Source: Sindora glabra
Taxonomy: Eukaryota > Streptophyta > Magnoliopsida > Fabales > Fabaceae
NCBI GenBank assembly: GCA_020226215.1
Contig: CM035232.1
Coordinates: forward strand, 77,060,130-77,124,129
DNA length: 64,000 nucleotides
Reading direction: 5' to 3'
Positions 24,158 through 33,956 of the stretch are shown here, one piece after another (within the stretch, counting starts at the first letter, position 1; each line of letters opens with the position of its first letter). The position numbers were made by a program, and so were the translations under genes. The notes under the pieces were generated by a model, which was not told the origin of the DNA, ran no database searches, and saw nothing but the letters and a program-made list of their open reading frames with translations.

Positions 24158-25520
24158 TGATAAATGCACAATTGCACTTAAATTTTATGTGTTTTGTCAC
24201 TCATTTACTTAGTATCTTGTGCAAATTATTTGAGAAAGGATACTTATATGCTCGATATTTTATTTTCAGGTTTTGAAGTGACACATTTGAGCATTAGAAA
24301 AGGATCCAAAGTCAAAACCGTGCAAATTGTGGAGAATCGAAGCAAAGTTGCTCACCTGACAAAGAACACGGGGTATGGGAACCCTGTGTGGAATGCTGTG
24401 TATCCTTCTGGAATGCTTCGAAGCTTTACTGAATTGCTCGCAGAAGAACACGAGGGTAAACACGGGCCGTGTCACACCCCGTGTACCATACTGCCTAACA
24501 CTTCGTAAGTAAACACGGGGAGTGTCATACCCCGTGTATCATGCTGCTCAACCTTCGCAGAGAAACACAGGGTACAACACGGGCCGTGTCATACCTCGTG
24601 TACATTACCCATATTTGTGCGAAAAATCAAAATGAGGGAGTAGGAGAACCGAAAATTTGAAAGGGGAACCGTGAGTAGAAACCCTAGGAGAGACCCAAAC
24701 TCACCAAGGGCAACTGCTAACATTGGATTCGAGCAAAGGATTGAAGATTCAAGCAAGGAATTTGTATAGCTTCATGACTTGTTTGAATTCCCTCTCTGTT
24801 TTCTGGTTTTCTGCTAGTTGTGTAATGACTTCACACTAAACCCTAGTGCTCAGCTAGGGGTAAACTTGTTCATGGATTTATAGAATTAATTTTTATATAA
24901 TCTAGCTAGATTTATTGTTGATTTATGATTTGATTATGCTGTTTTGTATTTCAATAGTTCAATACTTCCGGAATATTGGATTTGTGTGATAGATTAGTTA
25001 ATTCTAGGTTGGAATGACCAATTAATTAATCGGATCTTGCATGATCATTGGGAATATCAATTAGACTTAGGAATTAAGCTAATTGGATTCTTTTGCACAG
25101 GATGAAATGTCTAAGAATGGATTCTAAAGCAATGTTAATGCAACCTAGATGAGTGATTACTAGAAAAATTCTAGGCACTTAATCTTTTGGTTAGTAGCTA
25201 GTAGCCTTGCAATGAGGTATAGCTTATTTTTGGTAATCCACCAATCTAAATTAACAGTAAATCAAGTTAGAGGATTATCTTCATTCCATAATGAAATGTA
25301 CAAGGGAACCCTAAAGCTGAGTACGCTTTCATCTCGTTTGAATTAAATCTTTTTTATAACTAAGCTCTGTTTTGCATTTTACCTTTAATTCATAATATCA
25401 ATCGGTACACCTAGATAATTTACCTCGAAATTCAGTTAGTATTCAACATTCAATCCCTGTGGAGACGATATCTTTTATACTATAACTCGACTAAAAACGT
25501 GCACTTGCGGGGTCACGTCA
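24158..25520 (+). repeat. 5' LTR of the Athila-like element
   Basis: TGATAAATGC...GGGTCACGTCA, 1363 bp, nearly identical to 33957-35322. It carries the ACACGGG palindrome array (24365-24602) in its first third and a long AT-rich remainder. The CA end is adjacent to the primer site. Confidence 0.95.
24365..24602. repeat. ACACGGG palindromic minisatellite, 5' LTR copy
   Basis: Four blocks near 24365-24400, 24446-24485, 24513-24540 and 24564-24602. The fullest read ACACGGG, then ACACGGGCCGTGT, then ACCCCGTGT. The last three are spaced about 50-70 bp apart with similar spacers ending in '(c)ttcg..ag'. Mutations of CCCCGTGT to CCTCGTGT and ACACGGGG to ACACAGGG are transitions. Confidence 0.88.
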
Positions 25521-25526
25521 AGTTTT

Positions 25527-25544
25527 TAGCGTCGTTGTCGGGGA
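25527..25544 (+). other. Primer binding site, decayed tRNA-Asp type
   Basis: TAGCGTCGTTGTCGGGGA differs from the Athila site TGGCGCCGTTGCCGGGGA by one G-to-A and two C-to-T changes, all transitions. It lies six bases after the LTR end, as in the left-edge copy. Confidence 0.82.
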
Positions 25545-25714
25545 TTGCAACTAGTTGATATTAATAAAAACTTTTAAGTGAATTAGACTAGGCAATTCAT
25601 TTTCTTTTAGTTCTTAATTCATCTTGTTCTGATTTTCTTATCTATATATAGTATTTCTTTCTTATTTTGTTCTGTTCGAGTATTACCTACTCTTTTTGCA
25701 GAAAATCTTTGTAT

Positions 25715-28327
25715 ATGTAAAGGAGAAGTCTTGAAGGAATTCTTGACTTAGACCCAGAAATTGAAAGAACTCTGCTTAGGAGAAGGAGAGAGCAAAAATT
25801 AGTACATATCCAAGAGGCAATTGACATTGAACCAGTGATTGAAGACATGGATAACAGATCTCTTAAAGAATTTGCAGCACCTGACGCCACTGGGCTTCAA
25901 TCCAGTATAAGAAGGCCTTCTGTTGAGGCTAACAACTTTGAATTGAAGCCAGCTCTTTTTTCTATGGTGCAGCAAAACCAGTTTGGTGGGCTACCAATGG
26001 AGGATCCTAACCTCTATATTCAGATTTTCTTAGAGTACTGTGATACCATCAAGATAAATGGTGTAGCAGCGGATGCTATCAAGCTTAAACTCTTCCCATT
26101 CTCCTTGAGGGATAGAGCAAGGGCGTGGCTACACTCTTTACCAGCAGGATCTATCACAACATGAGAAGAGCTATTGAGGGCTTTTCTGTCACGATATTTT
26201 CCTCCAAGCAAGACTGCTCAATTAAGGAATGAAATCACCACATTCTCTCAGAGAGAAAGGGAATCTCTATTTGATGCTTAGGATAGATACAAAGAACTTC
26301 TGAGGTTGTGCCCACATCACAGGTTAGAGAAATGGCTAGTTCTTCATACTTTCTACAATGGTTTGAACTATAATACTAAGCTTACTATGGATACTGCTGC
26401 TGGAGGTGCTTTGATGAATAAAAGGTTAGATGAAGCATATGATTTGATTGAGGATATGGCTTTAAACCACTACCAATGGTCAAATGAGAGGAGATCTTCA
26501 AGGAAAGCTCCAGGTAAGTATGAATTGGATGCTTTTAATCATTTGTCAGCTAAGATAGATGCACTAGGAAGTTTAGGTAGCAAAGTAGATGCACTTATGG
26601 CTAAGTTTGATAAATTTTAAGTTAATAGTGTAAATGCAACAGGTGCTACTGACCTTCCTTGTGAGATTTGTGGTATGACAGGTCATATGGCAACTGAGTA
26701 TACATTGGGGCAGGATTTCACTGAGCAAGTGAACTATGTGCATAACAGTGGGTATGGACAGAAGAATCCGAATGAACCTTTTGGAAACACCTACAACCCA
26801 TCTTGGAGGAACCACCTAAATCTATCCTACAAGCCCAACCAGCCATACAACACTCAAAACACTCACAATAGGCCGCCACCACCACCACCCGATTTTCAAA
26901 ACCAAAGACCCTACAACCCACTGACTCAACCCTCTTCCATTTCCAAATTAGAAGGCCTCCTGGAGAAATTTCTCATTTCCCAAGAGAAAACTAATGAAGA
27001 GTTTAGGCAGCATGGTAGAGCCATGGAGGATTCCATTAGGCAACTGTCCTCCAAAGTTGACTCATTAACCACACATGGAAAAATGCTAGAAACCCAAATA
27101 GCTCAACAAGCTTCTGCTTCTTCCTCTAGAGCTTTTAGTCAACTCCCTGCTCAACCTGAATCAAATCCTAGGGAGCATTGTAAAGCAATCACTCTTAGAA
27201 GTGGGAGGCTATTGAAGGTTCCAAATGCTACTCATGAAGGTGAAGAAGAGATAGTTAAGGGGGAAGTGCAGAAAGAAGGCAAAAAAGCTTCAATTCCTGA
27301 TAATGCTGAAGTGAAAGAAAGGGAATTACCTGAAATGCCAAAATATGTCCCTCCAGAACCATACAAACCGCCTATCCCTTATCCTCAAAGACTAGCAAAG
27401 GCTAAACTTGATAAGCAGTTTGGGAAGTTCTTGGAAGTATTGAAGAAGTTGTATATCGATATCCCCTTCACTGATACTCTTTCACAAATGCCGTCATATG
27501 CAAAGTTCTTGAAGGACATTCTCTCAAACAAAAGGAAGCTAAAAGAGCATGAGACTGTAACTCTAACGGAGGAGTGTAGTGTCATCATCCAGAATAAACT
27601 ACCTCCTAAGCTAAAGGACCCAGGCGGCTTCTCCATTCCTTGTGTGATTGGAAATGTTCCTATTGACCGGGCATTCTGTGACTTGGGAGCAAGTGTGAGC
27701 CTTATGACACTGTCGGTTGCAAAGAGACTAAACATTTAAGAAATGAAGCCCACCACAGTTTCACCTCAATTAGCAGACCGTTCAGTGAAATACCCAATAG
27801 GTATACTTGAGGATATACCTATCAAGGTTGGTAAGTTTTTCATTCCTGTTGATTTTGTTATACTTGAAATGGAAGAGGATACACAAATTCCTATCATTTT
27901 GGGTAGACCCTTTTTAGCCACTGCGAGTGCTTTAATTGATATAAAAAATGGAACGCTTTCATTATCTATTGGGGATGAAAAAGTTGAGTTTAATTTGAAT
28001 GAATCAATTAAATTACCTGTTTGTGAAGATTCAATATGCAGGATTGATGTGCTAGACAAAGTTGTGAAAGAAACCCTTCTCATAGGGTGCCTTCAAGACC
28101 CACTTGAAGCATGTCTAGTCACAGATGGAGTTGTTGAAAGTGAGGAGATTGTTGCATATGTAGAGTTTTTGGAAGCAAGCCCACCATTTTCCCTCCCTGA
28201 AGCAATTGAATAATTAGAAGTGAAGTCTAACAATCCCTCCACTGAGGAAGAAACACCACCTAAGGTTAATGGCCAGAGATTGGAACATTATGCTGCCGGG
28301 CCACCGATAATGGCAGCTCCAGACTAA
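25715..28327 (+). pseudogene. Gag-protease polyprotein fused in frame to integrase tail (Athila-like)
   Basis: One frame of 871 codons with no frameshift but six internal stops (25718, 26162, 26279, 26618, 27737, 28211). Gag domain: FLEYCDTIKINGV (about residue 105), RDRARAWLHSLP (about 135), LCPHHRLEKWLVLHTFYNGL (about 200), then a zinc knuckle CEICGMTGHMATEY (26660-26701) whose last Cys has become Tyr. A Pro/Asn-rich linker follows, then ITLRSGR and the aspartic protease with CDLGASVSLM (about 27675), and IPIILGRPFLATA (about 27890). The end reads PKVNGQRLEHYAAG (28261-28302), which I associate with the C-terminus of Athila integrase. The catalytic Asp of protease is kept. RT to integrase core is absent. 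At least two stops sit where the family has Trp (TGG), and others fit CAA. Confidence 0.88.
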
Positions 28328-28590
28328 TTGAAATAAGGGTCGAGCTTATGACCTTAAACAAGCACTTCTTGGGAGGCAACCCAAGCTTATTTTTCTATTT
28401 TTATTGCTTTTAAATATTAGTTTTCCCATTTTCATTATGAGTTTCTGAGTAATTTGAGGCATATAAGTCATTAATTGTTAATTTAAGATGTTCATTTTTG
28501 CACTTGGTCTCTGTCTCTGGGGTAAATTAGGCATATATGCATGTTTGTTGTTCATTTTCTTGCACAGAAGGCTCAAAATGCAGTCCAATG

Positions 28591-28964
28591 AGATACACGG
28601 TGTACAACACGGGTCGTGTCATACCCCATGTACTTCGCTATCTTGTTAGTATAAAATATTAATGATTTTTATGGCATTCCAGTGAGATACACGGTGTTGA
28701 ACATGGGCCGTGTCTAACACCGTGTACCTCACTAACTGAACCACTGAAAAGGATTTTTGAACATAAGCTTCCAGAGAGGAACACAGGGTACAACACGGGA
28801 CGTGTCATACCCCGTGTACTATTGCAAAGTCTGTTAGTATCTTTCAGAGAGAAACACAGGGAAGAATACAGGGTATGTCAGACCCCGTGTACGTTTGGGA
28901 AACCCAGAACACTCATTCGTAAATAAACACGGGGTACAACACGGGCCATGTCGGACCCCGTGTT
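28591..28964. repeat. ACACGGG palindromic minisatellite, internal copy
   Basis: Five blocks at about 28594-28631, 28688-28726, 28780-28818, 28855-28892 and 28925-28962, spaced 70-95 bp. The best-preserved contains ACACGGGGTAC, AACACGGGCC and GACCCCGTGT. Unlike in the LTR, spacers between units are mostly unrelated to one another. Confidence 0.87.
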
Positions 28965-29544
28965 CCTGGGCAGATAAGCTTTTAATGGCGAAAACCCTCC
29001 ATTTTCCTTCATTCTTTGCATCTTCCTCCGTGCTCTCATCTCTCTATACTTATTTTCGGCCATTGTCTTGCCAAAATACACCGATTAAAGTGCTTTATTT
29101 GGCTATTTGAAGTGATTTTGCTGCTTGATCTTCGATTTAATCAGTTTAATTTCAACATTTGGATTCCTCTTGTGCGTTAACCAAGAACTTAGGGTTTTTA
29201 TCTGAAATTCACGAGGTAAGAGCATTTTCCTCGAAATCTTTGGAGTTATTTGCAATTACTTATATTTATTGAACTTCAATGCATGTTAGGACTTATAAGA
29301 ATGCTCATATTCTTCAAAATTTTTCCTTGGCTAGGTTTGATTAATTGAATCTAAATCCTTTAAGGTTTAATGTTTGTTTGGGGGACCTGATTGCATGATT
29401 TACCTCATTGATATACTCACTTATTCGCATTCATGGCATCGAACTTTGAATTGCAATTCATTTGACATTGGATGGATATTGAAAATTGCTTGCTGAACCT
29501 TTGCCCTTGAAATCTGCTGACTGACAAACTATCAACACTCTCTC

Positions 29545-29571
29545 TCACATTGTCATTTTCTTTTGCAGATA
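29545..29571 (+). promoter_or_regulatory. Possible 3' splice site before the ATHILA ORF
   Basis: A pyrimidine-rich run ('cattgtcattttcttttgcag') ends in CAG at 29569, two bases before ATG. Athila-type downstream ORFs are expected to be made from a spliced subgenomic RNA. This fits but is not proof. Confidence 0.4.
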
Positions 29572-30765
29572 ATGTCAAAGAGACAAAAGACAACTGCTAG
29601 GAAGACTTCTAAGGGTAGTACTTCTAGAGGGACCTCCTCTAGAGGACCAACATCCCTATTCTTAGAGTTCACAGATGAGGGCCATATTCAAGCATTTAAT
29701 AGGCACAAAGACCGGTCATTTGTAGAAGGCCGATACCTAGATTGGGCTATATTGAGAGAGTTCAGCCTAGAGGATGAGATTCGTGAGCTCATAAGTGTCA
29801 GTGCTTGGGAGACGTTCTTTCAAATTATAGAGACTACCTATAGAGAGCTTACTCTGGAGTTTCTCAGCACTTTCTATTTAGAGAGGTACTTCAGCACTGT
29901 CAATTCAGCTGACACAGTGCAGTTTCACCTCGGGGGAGTCGCATATTCCATGAGCGTGACCCAACTCTCAGTGCATATGGGAATTTACTCTGAAGAATTT
30001 ATGACCACTCCTGAGTATCATGACATTCTGATAGGACTACCTCATGGGACCCAAGAGTGGCGAGTATGGTCAGATATTGCTACCAGAAACACCTATGATC
30101 CTACCAAGAGCAAGGCATCTAACCTCAGAAGAGTTGCCTGGCAAGTCATCCACTCCATCTTCAGTCACACTTTGAGTGGTCGAGGGCACAGTCATGGAGT
30201 CGTGAGCACTATTGATGTACTCTTCTTGTATAGCATGATTCAGAGAGTCCCCATTCATATTGGAGGTGCATTTGCACATTTCTTCTCGACTCAGGCATCA
30301 GATAGACGAGCTGGGAGCATTGTTGCTGGTCCATATATCACTAGACTAGCCAGGCAGTTAGGAGTATTTGATCGACCTTGTGGATCCCTCACTATAGCAT
30401 CTCACATGACACCCCTCCGAAGGGGCATTCTTCTAACTATGGGGATCCAGCTTGTGCAGCAGCCACCCCATGCGGCAGAGCATGATTTTCCAGGAGATAG
30501 TGGCGATGGTGATGCCGCTCCTCATATCGGACCATCATCTTTTGCGGGGGACAAAGTTTCATCCGAGGCCTACTTCCGAGACATATTATCTTACTAGTAG
30601 CAGATTCTGGCTGAGCTTCAGCACATCTTTGAGCGTCAAACAAGGATAGAGGACCTTTATGATGACTTGGACATGAGATCCAGACACATCGAGAGCATGG
30701 TCGAGCCCTTGTTCAAGCTTTTCCACCCCTCTTCCCTAACTGATCCAGATCCTCCTGCTCAGTAG
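29572..30765 (+). pseudogene. ATHILA ORF-1 family protein, interrupted by adjacent TAG TAG
   Basis: The frame is open from ATG 29572 (an in-frame ATG at 29563 lies just upstream, inside the possible splice site) to TAG TAG at 30595-30600, 341 residues. It then stays open in the same frame to TAG at 30763-30765, giving 398 codons in all including the internal stops and the final stop. The head (residues 2-27) is Lys/Arg/Ser/Thr-rich, a possible nuclear signal. The body holds FNRHKDRSFVEGRYLDW, FHLGGVAYSMSVTQLSVHMG (about 122-141) and LFLYSMIQRVPIHIGGAFA (about 218-236), typical of the ATHILA ORF-1 (plant retrotransposon) family. I see no signal peptide or membrane segment, so 'envelope' is not supported. 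The segment after the stops (ELQHIFERQTRIEDLYDDL) looks like a coiled coil. Function is unknown; the gene is probably dead or truncated. Confidence 0.85.
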
Positions 30766-31430
30766 CTTGGATTGTTTCTTTTTCCTTTTATACATATATT
30801 TTGTTTTTTACTTATTTCTCTTCTCTATATCCATTTATCTGGTCTGTACTTATATTGGCTATGCACTTTCATTTACTTTCTATTATTTTAACTATTTCTC
30901 TTTTATTTTCTTGCACCCTTAATATTCATGTCTATAATAACTAACAGCATATTTTTTTCAAGTATTGCATCTTCTTTCTTTTAGATTAGCAGTCTCCTCT
31001 TTCTCTCTTCATCTGTCTCTGCTTCTCGATCTCCCTGAAGTCATGATCTATACTGAACAATAATGCTCCACTTGTCAGGGTAGTTCTAGTCCCCCATCTA
31101 TTCTTTGTTTCTTTTCCATCTACTTTTTTGTACATTGAGGACAATGTCCAATTTTAAGTGTGGGGGAGCAGCGTTTAGAATGTTTTGCAATGTTTGCACT
31201 TGAATCTGCTTGATTGATTTAGAGTACTAAAATTTACTCCAAATTCAATGATATATATAAAAAATATATATATATATATATAAAATAAAATAAAATAAAA
31301 TAAAAAATATTTTAATTTTTAGGGCAATCTTTTAATTAAAGTGATTGGTTCATGCCTTGCTCCTTTAATGATTAATTAGTAACTTAATAAGGAAAATCTA
31401 AAGCTTAAAGCTAAAAGAAATAAGCATAAT
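30766..31430 (+). other. Athila-like 3' untranslated region, with internal polypurine tract
   Basis: Pyrimidine-rich, then the conserved Athila phrase 'attgaggacaatgtcc' and the polypurine tract AAGTGTGGGGGAG (31156-31168). An (AT)n/(AAAAT)n tract follows at 31242-31305. No gene. Confidence 0.7.
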
Positions 31431-31435
31431 TGATC
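31431..31435 (+). other. Target site duplication TGATC, left copy
   Basis: TGATC directly precedes the LTR and recurs at 32881-32885 directly after ...CACTAACA. Confidence 0.85.
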
Positions 31436-32880
31436 TGCTGAAAATCGCGCATCATACATGCACAGCGGAATAAAATTTTTGCATGATTTCCACCACGGAT
31501 CCATGCGAATTTAGAATGCCATAGATTAGGGATTAGAGTTTATACCTTTCGGCAAAATTCTTCTGACCGCTACACCAAGTCCGATCTGCTTCTAAATCAC
31601 GAACCGGAATAGAAACCAGTAAATCAGATCACCAGTACAACGTTTATGTGGCTGCACCTCTGTGGTATCCACACGAACCCGTGAATCACAGATGAATGTC
31701 CGCTACACACACCGGTTGGAATTGATCTCCTTACACCCCGTAGTGCTAGCTACGCCTCTTCAGGGATTTTGGTCAAGGAGAGGTGCTAGGGTTTTCTATG
31801 CTTTTGCTTTTAGGTGCGTGAATAGAAAAATGTAATCCTATTATTACCCAATAAGCCTATTTAAATAGGTGCATAGAAAAACCTAACCTATTTGAGCTTT
31901 ATTCCATGTATAATTATAGGCTTACTATTGAGCTTTATAATTATAACATGAATTCCTAAATATTAAGCCCAAACAATTTGGTCCATTAATTCCAAATTCA
32001 CTAGGCTCTAAGTGTGCGACCCTACAGGCTCTCATTACGTTGGCAATGATCATTAATCATATTAATGATCATAAACAATGATTGGTATCTAGCAACACAT
32101 CATTGTTACCCAAGTAATGAGAAAATCGGTGATTTGACTAAACCTTTACACGTGATCATCACTTATGTCCTTTTGTCCTATACATCTAGATTGAGCACGA
32201 GACATGGACCGTGTCATTCCCGTATAGCCCAATCTTGAGGTTTCTTGATTCCTAAGTAAGCTGACTGAAACAAATGTAATCGACATCTCATGCCAATTCA
32301 TTTGAGCATAGCCATGCATTTTCTCAGCTTTACTTAATCAAGGGGCCCATAGATGTTACTCCTGTTATATAGGAGGGACAAATCCCATCTTGATCACACA
32401 AACCCCTCCGCATGATATGTGACATATCCAATATCTACCCTTGCATTCACTTAACCATTAGTGATATAGAATAGTATCAAAATATGAAACTCACATGTAG
32501 GGAACTTTGGTGATCTCAGGTCAAAGGACCATATTAATAATGATCACTAAGAACCACTTATGACATTCATATAACGATCCATGTAGTGTTCTTAATATGG
32601 GTCGGTCCAGTATACAAGTTCTCTAACTTGTACTCATGTGTAAACTTAATATCCCATATAAGTCTTCACACATGCTAGTCTTAACATATCAAAGAAATCT
32701 AATCCATAATGATATATGACTAGGGACATTTAAGAATACAATTATTCTAAGGTTATTATTATAATTGAATATATTACGCAGATAATATATATAAATATAA
32801 TAATTGGAATTACCATTAAAATAACATGATTCAAAATTACAATCACCAATACAATTGGTTTTAGGGCATATACACTAACA
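31436..32880 (-). repeat. Ty1/copia solo LTR nested in the Athila-like element
   Basis: The minus strand begins TGTTAGTGTATATGCCC (32880) and ends GCGATTTTCAGCA (31436), 1445 bp, flanked by perfect TGATC. It shares with the other copia LTRs the blocks 'cccaagtaatgagaa', 'catttgagcatagccatgcattt', 'taggagggacaaatcccatc' and 'gtatccacacga'. Its GC content is higher than in the older copies (14340, 46267), suggesting it is younger. It must be younger than, or the same age as, the Athila-like host at 24158. Confidence 0.9.
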
Positions 32881-32885
32881 TGATC

Positions 32886-33942
32886 CTCGTGAGATTTGAG
32901 CTTTTTTGAGCAACTTTCACATTAGAATTTGAAGCTCATTTTTATCTTCTTGAGGGATTATGTCTCACTCTTGACTTTTTGCTCTAGAACTTGCAATTGC
33001 TCTTTTTGAGGCTACATTTTATGTATTTTGCATGTCAAAAATGATGAGGCCATGTTTCTTCACCCTTTTTATTTGTTTTGCTTATTTGAATACTTTTCTT
33101 TTATATACCCTAAACTATTTTCAGCTTTTCCCCTAGTTAGCCACTTTGAGCCTTGGACCTTAATTTCTAGCCTAGCCCATTCTATGTGCATTTAAGCCAC
33201 TGCCCAAGTAAACTTGAACCTTAGAGTTTAAGGGAACTTAGACACATTATAAGAGTTTGGCTATCACTTAGAGCTGCTAGTTAGATAAGTTAATTTATAG
33301 CTTTGATTTAAAAAAAATGGTGTTAAATAAATAAATTGCGAAGAAAAAGAGGAAGAAAAGCTTGTTGGGAAATGATTAAAAAAAAAGAAGAAAAGGTTTT
33401 GTTTGCTGATTTATATAATAATGAAAAAAAGAATAAGAAGAAGAACGCGAGTTGAGGCAAGGAATAGAAGCAAGGTAATATGCTAAGTTGAGCAAAGGAA
33501 CTCGACAATGGTCAAACTCAAGACCAATGTGTCTTTTCCCTTCTCTGACTCTATCACTCTTCATCCCTTGATTTTCCTTTCCTCTATCCTCACCATTTTT
33601 CCTCATAAAGTCCTCTGATTTGCATGCATTTTACAATATAGTAGTAGAGATTAGAGTTTCTGCAAGCATATGGTAGCATTAAGTCCTGAGCTGATTGATT
33701 TGAGAGTATACACAAGCCTTATTCTGAGAGTTTGAGTAAACACTTTACCTGTGAGGCTATTCTCTTTTGCTTTTATGCTGAGGATTGACTTATTTAGTTG
33801 CTTTATTTTCATTTAGTTGCTTAGCATGAGTTAATCCTAATTTCTGATTCGTTGAATGATTGCCTATTGTTAAAAAAAAGGAATAAAAATTGGAGTAGAT
33901 TTTTTGTTCTTTTACTTCCTTACTCAAGGATGAGCAAGATTC
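32886..33942 (+). other. Athila-like 3' untranslated region, remainder
   Basis: Contains 'ccactttgagccttggacc'-type sequence near 33140 typical of the 3' region of such elements, A-rich stretches at 33308-33440 and no supported ORF. It ends at the polypurine tract. Confidence 0.6.
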
Positions 33943-33956
33943 AAGTGTGGGGGAAT
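33943..33956 (+). other. Polypurine tract at the 3' LTR
   Basis: AAGTGTGGGGGAAT abuts the LTR TG at 33957. It shares the core AAGTGTGGGGGA with the internal tract at 31156. Confidence 0.85.

Larger units (their letters stand above)
28328..29571 (+). other. Spacer of Athila-like element, with untranslated signature and repeats
   Basis: It begins with 'gacctt aaacaagcacttcttgggaggcaaccc' (28350-28383), a stretch typically found after pol in Athila elements, supporting loss of pol. The palindrome array (28591-28964) follows, then AT-rich leader-like DNA that ends in a pyrimidine tract and CAG (29545-29569) just before the ATHILA ORF. No ORF is supported; the short frames over the palindromes are repeat artefacts. 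Confidence 0.65.

Noticed and set aside
24194..24508. 104-residue frame in the Athila LTR, also seen at 34029-34307
   Set aside because: It is conserved only because the two LTRs are copies; both strands are open over the palindromes and no domain is visible.
24365..24602. Regularly spaced palindromic repeats as a CRISPR array
   Set aside because: Units vary, spacers are partly conserved, they lie inside retrotransposon LTRs in plant DNA, and no cas genes exist.
29572..30597. ATHILA ORF as a viral-type envelope gene
   Set aside because: No signal peptide, transmembrane segment or glycoprotein features are visible; the protein looks soluble with a basic head.
32195..32222. 'gacatggaccgtgtcattcccg' as another ACACGGG palindrome unit
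   Set aside because: It is part of the copia LTR, recurs as 'gagcgtgtcatcctcg' at 47210, and lacks the outer ACACGGGG/CCCCGTGT arms.
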